Made by a program: the position numbers and the translations under genes
Source: Sphacelaria rigidula
Taxonomy: Eukaryota > Phaeophyceae > Sphacelariales
Direction: 5' to 3'
Assembly: GCA_964200075.2 (NCBI GenBank)
Contig: CAXNAA020000428.1
Span: 1-21,363 of the forward strand
DNA length: 21,363 nt
Shown here: piece by piece, positions 1 to 11,300 of the stretch
Layout of the letters: each line of letters opens with the position of its first letter
Numbering within the stretch: position 1 is the first letter of the stretch
The notes under the pieces: generated by a model
Databases searched by the model: none
What the model saw: the letters and a program-made list of their open reading frames with translations, nothing else
Told to the model about the DNA's origin: nothing

Positions 1-411
1 TATTTTGCGGCGTTGTACTGGCGGATACTGGCGATACTGGGTATTTTGCGGCGTTGTACTGGCGGATACTGGCGATACTGGGTATTTTGCGGCGTTGTAC
101 TGGCGGATACTGGCGATACTGGGTATTCTGCGGCGTTGTACTGGCGGATACTGGCGATACTGGGTATTTTTGCAGCCTCGTACTGGCGGATACTGGCGAT
201 ACTGGGTATTTTGCGGCGTTGTACTGGCGGATACTGGCGGTACTGGATATTTCAGTGTCTCATACTGGTGCATACTTGCGATACTGCGTAATATGGAGGA
301 TGACACTGGCGGATACTGGTGATACTAGGTATTATCGCCGCCTGGTACTGGCAGATACTGGCGATATTGCGTGATTCATTGACTGATACTGATTCATACT
401 CGCGGATACTA
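1..411. repeat. 41-bp minisatellite, about 10 copies
   Basis: Units start at about 1, 42, 83, 124, 165, 207, 248, 289, 330 and 372. The first four are almost identical 41-mers; the later ones diverge and two are 42 bp. Each unit contains a 9-bp sub-repeat (GATACTGGC / GATACTGGG) preceded by GTACTGGCG. The array runs off the left edge of the window, so its true length is unknown. The unit has almost no stop codons in any plus-strand frame, so overlapping open frames of 90-105 codons appear here; they are repeat artefacts, not genes. Divergence rises away from the left edge, as expected at the edge of an array. Confidence 0.95.
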
Positions 412-1079
412 GGTACAATACCCCACGTCCAAAGTGGGGCAATTGGCAATGTCTGACGATACTGGCAATTTTCTCAGGTTCCTTCGCTGACCACTGCTCA
501 TCACATTGGGGACCTGAAGATACTAGAACCCGCTCCACATTCCAAAATAACATCATGTGTGCTCAATATTGAGTGACTTGCGGGCTGACCGGGTCATCGG
601 AGGTCCTGACATCTTTCAGCCCAAATTCCGGCTCTTCTGTATTTTCGGTCGATCGAGCGTATCCCGATCGTGTTTGGAAGAAAAGATGAGTTTTTTCTTC
701 AAATTTCCCTAGTTAAATGACTGCATTTCACGGTCAATAACACCCTCCTGATCAACGCGGTATCTACTCGTATCGCCCGAAAACATCGACTAACACCACC
801 AAAAAACCTCGTACTGGTGGATACCGGAATCCACCCTATCCAACGTTACCGTGTTAATGCTGTAGGGTAAATCAAAGAACGTAAACTTTCAACCACGTGC
901 AGACCTCGAGCACTTCGTATCCAGGAATACCAATTCACCTACGAACAAGTGGTAGTACAAGTGTATCATTTCAGCATCACACAAAGCGACGCATAACGCA
1001 GCAGAAAATACCAGCAAGCACGCAGCGGAAGGAAAACCATGGGGCTGGTGTATGTGGGGGTTGACCAGTGGAGTCTTCT
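412..1079. other. No gene seen
   Basis: AT-rich intergenic DNA. It holds only short open frames without recognisable domains. A lone diverged piece of the minisatellite unit (GTACTGGTGGATACCGG) occurs near 812. No RNA gene, TPR exon or transposon protein was found on either strand. Confidence 0.5.
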
Positions 1080-1118
1080 TCGTGTGTGTGTATGTGTGTG
1101 TGTATGTGTGTGTATGTG
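1080..1118. repeat. TG-rich microsatellite
   Basis: Interrupted (TG)n run with periodic TATG interruptions. It lies directly before the 54-bp tandem repeat. Confidence 0.9.
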
Positions 1119-1123
1119 AGGCA

Positions 1124-1271
1124 GAGTGTCTCTCGCTGTACCTTGATACAGGTACTGGAAAATATCACATGTATCTAGAGTGTCTCTAGCTGTGCCTTGA
1201 TACAGGTACTGGAAAATATCACATGTATCTAGAGTGTCTCTCGCTGTACCTAGATACTGGAAAATATCACA
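1124..1271. repeat. 54-bp tandem repeat, 2.7 copies
   Basis: GAGTGTCTCT recurs at 1124, 1178 and 1232, exactly 54 bp apart. Each is followed by a copy of CTGGAAAATATCACAT. The third copy has lost several bases in the middle (CCTAGATACTGG instead of CCTTGATACAGGTACTGG). No coding sense was found. Confidence 0.93.
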
Positions 1272-1303
1272 TTTCTTTTCGGATTAATGTCACCGGGCAT
1301 TTC

Positions 1304-1475
1304 GCCGAAAAATACCGGCGGATACTGGCGACACTGGGTATTTCGCCACCTCATACTGGCGGATACTGGGGATACTGGGAATTTTTGCCGTCTCGTACGG
1401 GTGGATACTGGCCGTGCCCAGTATAGGGGTACGGGTGATTCTGTACTGGATACTGGCCCCGTACGGGATACGGGG
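1304..1475. repeat. Second, diverged array of the 41/42-bp minisatellite
   Basis: Three to four imperfect units repeat the pattern TACTGGCGGATACTGG, with TATTTCGCC or ATTTTTGCC spacers. This is the same family as the array at the left edge. The unit at 1339-1380 is 42 bp. The end of the array (about 1420-1475) decays into GTACGGG and GATACTGG fragments. Confidence 0.85.
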
Positions 1476-2089
1476 AGCACCTTTGGAAATTTCATAGCAC
1501 AATCCTCAAAAACTGAGACGCTATATCCAGATTTAGTGTATTTAGTGTATTTATTGCCTCTGCTCGTAATATACTTCGAAGTATTGATTTCAGTTTGAAA
1601 CCTTTTGTGCGCCATATCTCGAGATAGATAACGAATCAGGTGAAGGTGAGGGAATCTATCGTCTCCCCGTGCTCCAGGGAATGTCCACACCAGAAATCGC
1701 CGTCATCCGCTGAATGTATCGATCGGGGTTTCATATAGATTTTAGTATGGGCACTATCTCCGTACAGTATAGGAATTACTACACATGGGGTTTCATCAAC
1801 GAGAAAATATTGGCCCAGACTTTGGAGTAGATGCGAACCTTCCCCTTTATTAAACGATTAATGCGATATGCAGATCACGGCCCAACTCGTCTGTGTCGAT
1901 GAGATATCGCTTTAAGAGCGTCATCCCGTTTTTAGGCTGGTCCAGCGCTCCTACAATGGTACATATAATAGTACTACCCAAAACAACCCTGAGAGAAAAC
2001 AACGATGTATACGATATATGTGGAATGGTTTGTCAGCTAACCGGTCGTCGGGGGTCCTATGAGTATCCAGCCCCGTGTTCTCGATCGAA
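1476..2089. other. No gene seen; 3' flank of the receptor gene
   Basis: The short open frames here have no family resemblance and no TPR signature. If the gene ends at 2367 or 2090 on the minus strand, this stretch is its 3' UTR or downstream intergenic DNA. I could not identify a polyadenylation site. Confidence 0.4.
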
Positions 2090-2338
2090 TCAATCCCTAG
2101 TGTTGTGGTGATCGTCCAGGCTCAGTTTTCGCAATTTCTTCCCCTTCATTGCGCTACAGCCGAAAAGCGTTCGGTGCTTTTGGCCCAAAAAAATTAGGTA
2201 ATGGCACCTCCGCCACGGAAACGAGGTTATACCCCGTATCGCCCCGACAGCACAAAGCTGGAAGGTACTTCCCGTGAACAACATGCTTCTGGTTTCAAGG
2301 TATACCGACTCCAGAACTTTTGAGTAAAAAGAAAAAGC
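2090..2338 (-). CDS. Alternative terminal exon (82 residues)
   Basis: A second acceptor, TTTTTCGTGCAG, lies just downstream of the nearer candidate. Used in phase 0 it opens a frame of 82 codons that starts AFSFYSKVLE and ends with the basic tail KGKKLRKLSLDDHHNTRD before a TGA. No domain is recognised and the composition is not TPR-like. It competes with the exon at 2367-2393. cDNA would decide between them. Confidence 0.2.
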   Translation of the reverse strand, partial: AFSFYSKVLESVYLETRSMLFTGSTFQLCAVGAIRGITSFPWRRCHYLIFLGQKHRTLFGCSAMKGKKLRKLSLDDHHNTRD

Positions 2339-2366
2339 CTGCACGAAAAATCCTCGATAAAGTGAA

Positions 2367-2393
2367 TTAATCGTGTTCTTGAATGGTCGACTT
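2367..2393 (-). CDS. Candidate terminal exon (KSTIQEHD-stop)
   Basis: The acceptor GGGACTTGTTACAG at 2394 is the first good one after the last TPR exon, and gives a 116-base intron from the GTATGT donor at 2510. In phase 0 it encodes eight residues and a TAA at 2367-2369. This would close the protein immediately after the solenoid. Nothing in the tail is diagnostic, so confidence rests on splice-site quality and phase only. Confidence 0.4.
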   Translation of the reverse strand, partial: KSTIQEHD

Positions 2394-5300
2394 CTGTAAC
2401 AAGTCCCAACATGCCAAACTGATGAACTGATCACGTTGTCCACGAACTACAGCTACAACTACAGGACTTCGATCTCGTGGCGAACACCACCTATCTCGTC
2501 ACGTACATACCTTGAAAGCCACCTGCAGATCGTGAGACCCGAGTTTTCCCTCCACCACGTTGAGCGATCGCCGGAAAAACTCCGCGGCTTCACCCGCGCG
2601 CCCCATCCCGTGCCCACCCTGTTCACGAATCACCTGTCCGATTTCTTGTAAGGTCACCGCTACGCGCATATCCTGCTCCCCCAAACATGCCTCTTGGATT
2701 TCCAGCACTCGCCGCAGGAAACTCTCGGCCTCGGCTCTCTGTCCCGCCTCCCGAGCCCACCGGGACACGCTGCACAGCGTATCAGCCACACGCATGTCAG
2801 CTCCCAGATTTTCTTCCTCGATCGCGAGTGCTCGCCGAAGCAAGTCCGCCGCCTCAGCAGCTTGCCCCTGCTCGTGAATACAGTGACCCAGCTCGTGCAA
2901 CGTGTTCGCAACGCGCATGTCTTCCTGTCCGACCTCTTGCTCCTCAATGGACAGCGCTCGCCTCAGCAACTCCTCCGCCTCACCTAAGCGCCCGCACCCG
3001 CGAACGCACGCCCCGAGCAACTTCAGCTTGGACGCCACCTCCACGTTGGGACCCATCGCCTCCTCGATGGCCAGCGACCGGCGGTAATAGACCTCTGCAT
3101 CCCGCAGCTTACCGCTTTCGTGCATACATCTTCCCAGCTCACAGACCGTTTCGCTCACCTGTGAAGCGCACGAGATCAAGCCCACGACACAGAGCACAGA
3201 GCGCACAGCACACGATCGGCAGCGTATAGCTGGTCAAAGTACAAGTGCATCATTCCACATCTCTGGTGGCTATCCCTGGTGGCCGTTGGGCTGAGCGCTA
3301 GTAAGACGCACCCTCCACGCATCATCCATCATGTAGCCGTAGCCGTAGTCATCCGGCTATATGTCGACCGCTTCAGCCAAAGAACATGCACAAACAACTA
3401 TACGTGATTTTCTTTGGTCGTGCTTGGTCAATCACATCACGAAATCACATCGTGGAAATCCTCACGACAGCACACTCGCAGCATAACTTACACTTCCCTC
3501 GTGGTGGCAGTTAAAATTGTTGACTATACACTATACACTGTACGCTGTACACTGTACACCGTACGTTTCTTGTCTATTGCAACTATAGACCATTTTTTGT
3601 CCAAGGTGTGTACAGTATACACGCCCTCATGTTTGAAACTCGTGCTATGCACCACACCAGTACCGGTGCTCCCCCGCATATACGGAGCTGACACAACATG
3701 ACTGCAGATGAAGATAATTTCTCATCAAAATGGGTTAGGGTTAGGGTCGTCACCTGTACGTCGTCGGGGTCAAGCTTGGCTTCCATTATTGTCAGGGCCC
3801 GTCGCAGTAAACCCTCAGCCTCGCGGGGCCTTCCACTCCCCCTCACGCATCGGGCCAGCCAGCCTAGCGTCACCGCCACCTGTTGGGTTGAGGTAGATCG
3901 ACATGGTTTTGAGTGGAAACAGGTGGTGACCTAGAATACAAAGTATGACTGTTCCTGCGCGGTCCTTACCCTGACAAGAGTCTTTCACGAGAGATGTGAC
4001 AAATGCACGAACCGTCCTTAGGTACATCGGTGTACGTCGGTGCACAGGATAGAAAGTACGAATTGTTGTCAGCATCCATTTGTGATCGCCAAGCTAGAGA
4101 TACTTGTTGCGAACGGTGTTGTGGGCATCTAGCTTCACTCCCTATTTGGCATCCAAACCATGCGAACCATGCATGTGCTGCGGTGCTCCAACCCCACCCT
4201 GAGAAAGAACCAACGAACCCAACCTCGATTGCCGGTACATGGTATCCAGTACACAGTACACAGCTTCGAAACACACCTTCACGTGGTCAGGCCCCAGAGC
4301 GGCTTCTCGAATCTCCAGAGCCCTGGCGAAGAACGCCTCCGCCTCCTTGGGGCGTTGGTCGTCTCGAATGCACCGGCCCAGCTCTCCCAAAATTACGGCT
4401 ACCTGCATTATGACGTCACCAGCAGGAGCGGAGGAGCTCGCAGTTACAACCCCACACGCCACATGGTGCTCGTCGTACTTTTTGAAGAAGGAGCAAAACC
4501 AAAAATGGTTCACGGTTGGCTCGAAATGCATGCTGATGTTAGTACGGAAATGGATACAGACTCTAACCTCCCCCTTCCTCTGCATCGCCGCGCATACGTT
4601 ACAGTAGCATGTACTACACACTGCACACGCAAAACCAGTCACCACCAGTCCATGGAGCGAATACTATGTAGCCATACGGCATAGCTGAGGGCGTTGAAGG
4701 CTACTTATTGTTGTACCTTGGGGGGAAAAAACGCATGTAGCCCGACAGAATTGGGATAGTGTCAAACGGTTGCGTCATGTCACCACCGTGTAACACACGT
4801 ACCGTTATCCCATCTTTTGAGGAACTTCTTCACTGTACCCCACTGCACAGTAATGTCGCCAACTAGAGATGGGTTGCAGTCACATGTAGTCATGACATTA
4901 TACAAAATTGAAAAATATATATGGACAATGAACGCTCTCCGACCGCGGGGTCATTTCGCGACGGTCCACTGCCTGCACAACCTAAATGCTGTAAATGGCA
5001 GTGGGGAGTAATTGGTCGATTCATTGGTTGATTGACCGACTCTTCAACATACCGCACCTGCAAGTCTTTCGGGCCTAGCTTGCGTTCCTTGATATCTAGG
5101 GCTTGCTGTAGGAAGCCTTCCGCTTCCTTAAAACGCTTTCGATCACGAAGACAGCGACCGATCTCGTGTAATATTTTAGCCACCTCAGCATCGATGGGTC
5201 CCAGTTTGACCTCCTGGATAGCCAGCGCCCGCTGCAGCATATCTTCGGCTTCGGCATACCTTTCACCGGGACCCGCGCGGACACAGCGACCCAGCTTGGC

Positions 5301-8300
5301 AAGCGTAATACCCACGGCCATGGCATCAGGTCCCAGCATTGCTTCTTCGATGGACAGAGCCCGGCGGTAACAGGCCTCTGCCTCCGGCCAGTGATCACTC
5401 TCTTCAATGCAGTCGCCCAAGTCATGCAGCGTCACGCACAGACAAACATCCTCGGGATGCAGGTGATCCTCTTCGATCGCCAGCTTTCGCCTTAACAGCA
5501 CCTCCGCCTCCGACATCTTTTTCTCCTTTCGAAGACACTCGCTCAGCTTTCCCAGGGTTACGGCAACCTTCGTGTGCGGGTACGAGGGTTACGTAGTGAA
5601 CACTTAGGGGACATGATTGATAATTGCACGGGAACCTTCTTCGTCGGAGCGCAGGTGACTCGACCTCCACGGAGAAGCCGTGGATCAACGATCAACAACA
5701 CTCAACTGTCGGCGAGAGCCCGATGGCCAACCTCGACGATAGAGCAAACATGCCAAGGCATGTTGTACACGATATACGCAGAATGGATTGAATGGGGAAG
5801 TGAATTGTGATACCCATAATAATGTTTGATCGATACGGGCGAAGTACGACAAAATGCAACCCGTCACGCACAGGACAGTATCCACATTATAAATAATAGT
5901 GATATACGCTGCCACACCAATGCAAACGCGAGGATCTCAGGATGTCAGCATGGCAGCAAACAAACCGAAATCACTCCACTCCCAGTCCGTTTTGTGCACC
6001 TCATCTCACCTCCATCAGATCACGCCCCCTCTTTATGCATCATACATCATAATGCACCATCATACATTATGGGGGATTGGTGCCATGCCGGGGGGTAGAT
6101 AAATATGAATATAAAGGTAAAGATAAGGATAAGGATATATGCTCACATGCTCTGGTGAAAATCTCAGCGTCTTTGTACCATCCGTACCTTGGGGTGGGCA
6201 ACTCCAAGTTTGTTTTCTTGTATGGCGAGCGCCCTGCGGAGGAGATTCCCTGCCGAAGCCGAGTCGCGCACGCAGAGGGCCAGCTCGAAAAGTGTGCTAG
6301 CCACGCGCATAGCATTTGCTCCTAGTTTGGTCTCTCTGATGGCTAGAGCTCGCCGCAAATGAGTCTCCGCTTGGGACCGCTGCCCTGCTTCTCTCAGACA
6401 TCGCCCAGTCTCAAACAGAGTGAGCGCCAGCCTGACTGCATCAGGGCCCAGCTCTGCTTCTCGAATCGCCAACGCTTTGGCAAAATATTGCTGCGCGTCA
6501 CCAGGTCGCCCCGCTTCTCTCAGGCACCTCCCAAGTTCGTGGAGAGTTACCGCGAGGTGGACCTCATCGAGCTTCTTTTCCTCAATGGCCAGCGCTCTTT
6601 TGAATAGGACTTCCGCCTCACCAGGCCGGCCTGAGCCTCGCACACACCACGCGAGTTCGTGAAGAGTTATGGACAGTTGAAGATCGTCTGGATCGAGTCT
6701 TTCCTCCCGGATACGAAGAGCCTTTCGACAAATCCCCTCCGCCTCTCCAGGCCGTCCCATCTGGTCGTCACGCGTAGTCATAATCATGCATAGTTGGGCG
6801 TTTGCAACACCGGGAGGATTGAGTAAAAAACAACGTTTTCATGGACGTGACAAGCTCACTCGTGCCATCTCTGCTACTTTGTGTAGGGCTCTGAGATATA
6901 CTCCCTCCCCTCCCCCGAAAGGGATGCGCGGTCAATGATCAAACGACCGAGACAAGCAAGGTAGGAGTAAGCCGCCCCCTGCCCCCACCCCCGGAAGGGA
7001 AAGGGGAGGGGACCCAGCGGCCCGAAGCAAATACACTAAGGCCAAACCGGAAACGGGAAGAACAATCAAGCAAGGGAAAATAGAAGTAAAAACGGCGGAG
7101 AGAGAACAATAGATAAAAGGAGACTGGATAATAATTGGGAAAGGAAGTTGAGAATAGGATCGTGGAACGTGTGTGGATTCGCCACAGACGAGCGCAAAAG
7201 AATAGAGATGGCCCAACAAGTAAGTAAACGTGACCTAGATAAATTGGAAATACAAGAGTCATGGGAGAAAGAGAGGGTGGAAATAGGATGCAAGGTTGAA
7301 GAGTATGCACGGGTAGGGAAAAAGTGGAAGGGATAGAAGCCCAAGAGTAGGGGAGCGGGGGGGGTAGGATTCTTAGTCAAGGAATACCTGTGGCAGAATA
7401 GAAGTGATCGACGACACCAAATTCGATGAGAGCATATGGATAAGGGTACCAGGAGAGCGGGGAACGAAGTATTTCTTCGTATGGAACATCTACATGCCCT
7501 CAGAATGGAGGGGTAGGGAACACGATATACAGCGGAGGTTCGGAGAGATAGCAGCAGATGTACATACGTATAGTGGGAGATTTCAATGCAAGGGTTGGAA
7601 AAGCAGGTCAACCGGGTGATATCATTGGGCAATACGGGAAGATAAAAAGAACACGAATGGCGTAGAAATGCTCAAGTTCCTTGAGAATGACGAGATCAAG
7701 ACGCTGAACGATAAGGCACGAAAACCAGAGGCGCAATGGACATGGACTGGAAAATACGAAGACGAGAGAGAACGTTCCGTTCTTGACTATATAGTGGTAA
7801 AGCATGGTTAAATAGTTAAGAAATGGAAGTACATGTATGCGCGGAGGGCGTGGGAACTACAGATTATTGCCATATATGGACAAAAAGGCAACATACGAGA
7901 GCTCGAACAAATAGGCGGGCGGGGTCGGAAGTTGTACAAATGAAGAATCGATGGCCAAAAATGCAGCGAAATCTTCCGAGCTGTTGAATAGCGTAGGTAC
8001 AACTGATACCGAAATGGGAAGGGATCGGGTAGGGGCGAAGATTACTCAAGGATGGGAAGAGTTGGTCAAGAACACAGCGAGTAAGGTCATAATGAAGAAA
8101 TTGATCGTATACGACAGAGCAGCAAAAGGTGGGACGAGGAAGTAAAAGGCTATAACAGTAAGGAGCGAGATCCACGCAAGATATACGGAGTAAAACTACG
8201 GCAGAGTGGGAGGAATACACCCAAGTTCGAAAGGGCGTAAAAAATATGGTAGAGAAGGAAGAGGAGGGAGTATGGGAAGATGTAAGAATAAAACAAATGT

Positions 8301-11300
8301 GTGTAGGGATAGAGAGGATAATGGGAAATCAGGTAGGAAAGATGGACAAGTGCATTGCTACACTCCGGGCACAGAACGGTAAAATGGTCAGTAGTTCGAA
8401 GGAGAAGAGAGAAGTGCTAGTCGAGCACTACCGTAAACTAGGAACACCAAAAACGAACACGAAGTTCGATACGGAATTCGAAGCAGACATCAACGGGTGG
8501 GCAGAGGCTAATGTAGAGGCGTCAAAACTGGAGGATAGTGGCTCCACAGAATAGCAGAGAGAGTGTACCAGACACGAAGTGAAGGAGTGTGTAGCGAAAC
8601 TCAAGAAACAGAAATGCAGCAGGGGTAGAAAAAATATAGTGGATAAACCTCTAAAGTACGGGGAGAGGGGATGATAACGATGGTGGCTATGCTGTATAAC
8701 TGGATCTGGGAAAACGACAACACACCTACGAGGTGAAGAAAGGGAGTAGCAGTCAACCCCTTCAAGAAAGGAGACAAGGCTGACCCAGGGAATTATAGAG
8801 GGATAACGCTGCTGAGCACGGTAGGGAAAACATTGTGTAAGGTTCTGAACGTTAGTGGGAACGACGCTAGAAAAATAAGTCAGCGAGGGGCAAGCAGGTT
8901 TTCGACTAAACAGTACTTGCGTAGATCATGTGTACACGCTAGGTAAGATTATTCAAGGTACGAAAGGATTCGTGTTCGTGAGTATCCGTGCGAGCGACGA
9001 GACATGGAACATTGTAAGACAGGAAGGGTACGGGCTACACCAAGCTACACCATGCTACACCAAGACGGCACGTGTATGACCTAGCCAAAAAATAAAAATA
9101 CAAGTGATGAGAACCCCCCTACGGTTGCACCTCTCTCACTACTTGCTCACTAGATACTATACACATCGTGACAAAAAATCATAACTATGACGTCATCAGA
9201 TACCTCACTCGATGCTGCGGTACTATACAGTTGTCGTACTGCCAGCTCACCTCGCGGATACATCTCGCAAGCTCATGCAAAGTCAGTGCCACTTGAAGAT
9301 CCTGCGACCCGAGATTTGCCCCTCTAACAGCCAGCGCTCTCCTGAACAAAATTTCCGCCTCGCCCAGCTGCCCCATCTCTCGAACGCAGAGCCCGATCTC
9401 ATGTGTCGTGAACGCCACCTGAACGTTGTCCGGACCGAGGTTTGTCTGTTCGATCTCGAGCGCCCGCCGAAACGACACCTGCGCAAGCTCAGGCTTTCCC
9501 AGCTCCCAGTCACACCTTCCAAGCTCGTGGAGTGTGACAGACACCACCATGTCACTAGGACCGAGCTTTTTTTCCCTGATTGCTAGGGCTCTCACAAAGT
9601 ACTGCTTGGCATCGGCCGGGTTCCCCGCCTCGCGGACACATCTACCGAGCTCGTGGAGGGTCAGAGCGACGTGTACATCATCACTTCCCAGCTTGGCCTC
9701 TCGAATAGACAGCCCCCTCTGGAAGAACTTCTGGGCAGAGCCAGGGTCGCCGCTCTCTCGAAGACAGATGCCGAGCCAATCCAGAGTGACCGCTACCTGC
9801 ACCGGCGGCACCCCGCCCAGAGACAACTTGGCCTCTTCTATCTCCAACACTCTCGCGAAATACTGCCGAGCGTCTGCCGGGTGCCCCGCCTTCGTGTAAG
9901 ACGAACAACACAGCGATAATATCCAAGAGCTCAAACGAACATCGGATTTGGTTCGCGCACGAGGGGCATCGTCCTCTTTTATCGCCATCGCCATCGTCAT
10001 TTTTGTCGACAGCATACGGGACGAGCAAATATGACTGCCACTCGCATCACATGAAAATAAATTGCACGCGTCTGTCTTCTTGCAATGTACAGCTCGGAGG
10101 AGTCACGGAGTAGATTATGTTCCTTCTCCCAGCTGGATGTTACGCTGAACGAGGAGTGTCTCGAACTAACACGGGAGCGCGAAGCTAGGACGCTGAAACA
10201 AAAACGCCTGCACCACGCCCAAGGATTATCTCCCGCACACGACTTCCGTGTCTCGTGTTTAATTTTGGATCCGCTGACCACGCGGGCAGCATACATATAC
10301 AGAATCTGTGGCCTGCAGGTCCAGCATGCTGTGCTAGCATGTCGTACGTTTGAGGGGAGGAGAAGGATACGACTAATTCTCGCGGCCTTGTGGGCTAGCA
10401 TATGAAGCCTTTCAAGCCTTTGGACCAATCACACCCTGGATAATCACGATGGATCACGTTGTAAAAAGTGTACTGCGTACAGTATGGAGTATTTTGTCAA
10501 TTAGACGCAATAGAATATGCAGTACGCAGTACTCTCTTCGAAAGTGTAAATGTATTGCATTGTCATCATCCAGGGTGTGCTTTCTTTGGGCTAGCCCAAA
10601 ACCAAAAGGGGTTCGAATTAAGTGTGCATGCTCATCGTCCCCTCACCTCCCATACGCATCTTCCGAGCTCGTAGAGCGTAAAAGCCACCTGGGCACGACG
10701 GCGCGAACGGACGGCAGACAGCAGCACAAGATAGACAGCAGGCAGCACAAGATAAGAAACAAGTAGCATCAAGTCAGCACCCAGCATCCTTCATCAAACA
10801 ATGCTCCCGCCGTTCAAGACTGCATACTGTACTGTGATAGCATGCCCATACCACAGGACCCATCTTAAAGCTGCGGAAGGAGTACTCGTACTCAAGTTCC
10901 CAAATGTGTCAACATGTGTCGAGATGTGAGTGACGACAATCCGTGCCGTTTTGACTTTATTTTTCCTACCTGCCTTTTGCTTTCATACGACACTTCACGA
11001 CACTCCGACAGGAAGTGCCATACATATCCATCATCAAGTAGTACCACACTCGGAGCTATATTCCGTGAAGATCGGAAATGGTTTGTCTAACCATTAACCA
11101 CTTAAATCGTACATAGTGTGCGAGCCAAACAGCCCCACCCCAGCAAAGGGAGCCCCGCTGAAGGAGCCGTGCCGGAGGCGCATTTTGACGCGATTTGGCT
11201 TTACTAGAGCTAAAAATGCGTTAAATTTGGGACAATTTTTAAGTGCAAAGGCATAGCGCACTTGGCTCGGAATTTCGGTTTGAAAAAAATAGCCCATTTT

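Larger units (their letters stand above)
6935..9062 (+). mobile_element. Decayed non-LTR (LINE-type) retrotransposon fragment
   Basis: It carries an APE-type endonuclease, then a linker region, then the first reverse-transcriptase motifs, all on the plus strand with several frameshifts and stops. The strand is purine-rich throughout, typical of such elements. The sequence stops after RT motifs 1-2: the catalytic YxDD, the thumb and the 3' tail are absent. This copy therefore lacks its 3' part, unlike the usual 5'-truncated LINE. Boundaries are approximate, and I could not find target-site duplications. It cannot be active. Confidence 0.8.
6761..9250 (-). other. Intron 5, invaded by a retrotransposon
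   Basis: A 2,490-base intron between donor GAG|GTGAGC and acceptor GACGACCAG. Most of it (about 6930-9060) is a decayed LINE-type element on the plus strand, antisense to the host gene. The TPR register across the junction (CIRE then MGRPGEAE) shows the insertion has not harmed the gene model. Confidence 0.8.

Noticed and set aside
5-374. Several overlapping plus-strand open frames of 90-106 codons at the left edge
   Set aside because: They are translations of a 41-bp tandem repeat that lacks stops in every frame; the repeated residues change frame each unit and no start or domain is supported.
2560-3229. Long plus-strand open frames opposite the TPR exons (also at 9212-9919, 13188-13646, 14323-15013 and 20189-20704)
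   Set aside because: They are antisense shadows of GC-rich exons; proline/serine/arginine-rich with no domain, while the minus strand carries clear TPR, NB-ARC or helical sequence.
10000-10430. Opposed open frames of 143 and 106 codons in intron 4
   Set aside because: No domain on either strand; probably chance frames in intron sequence.
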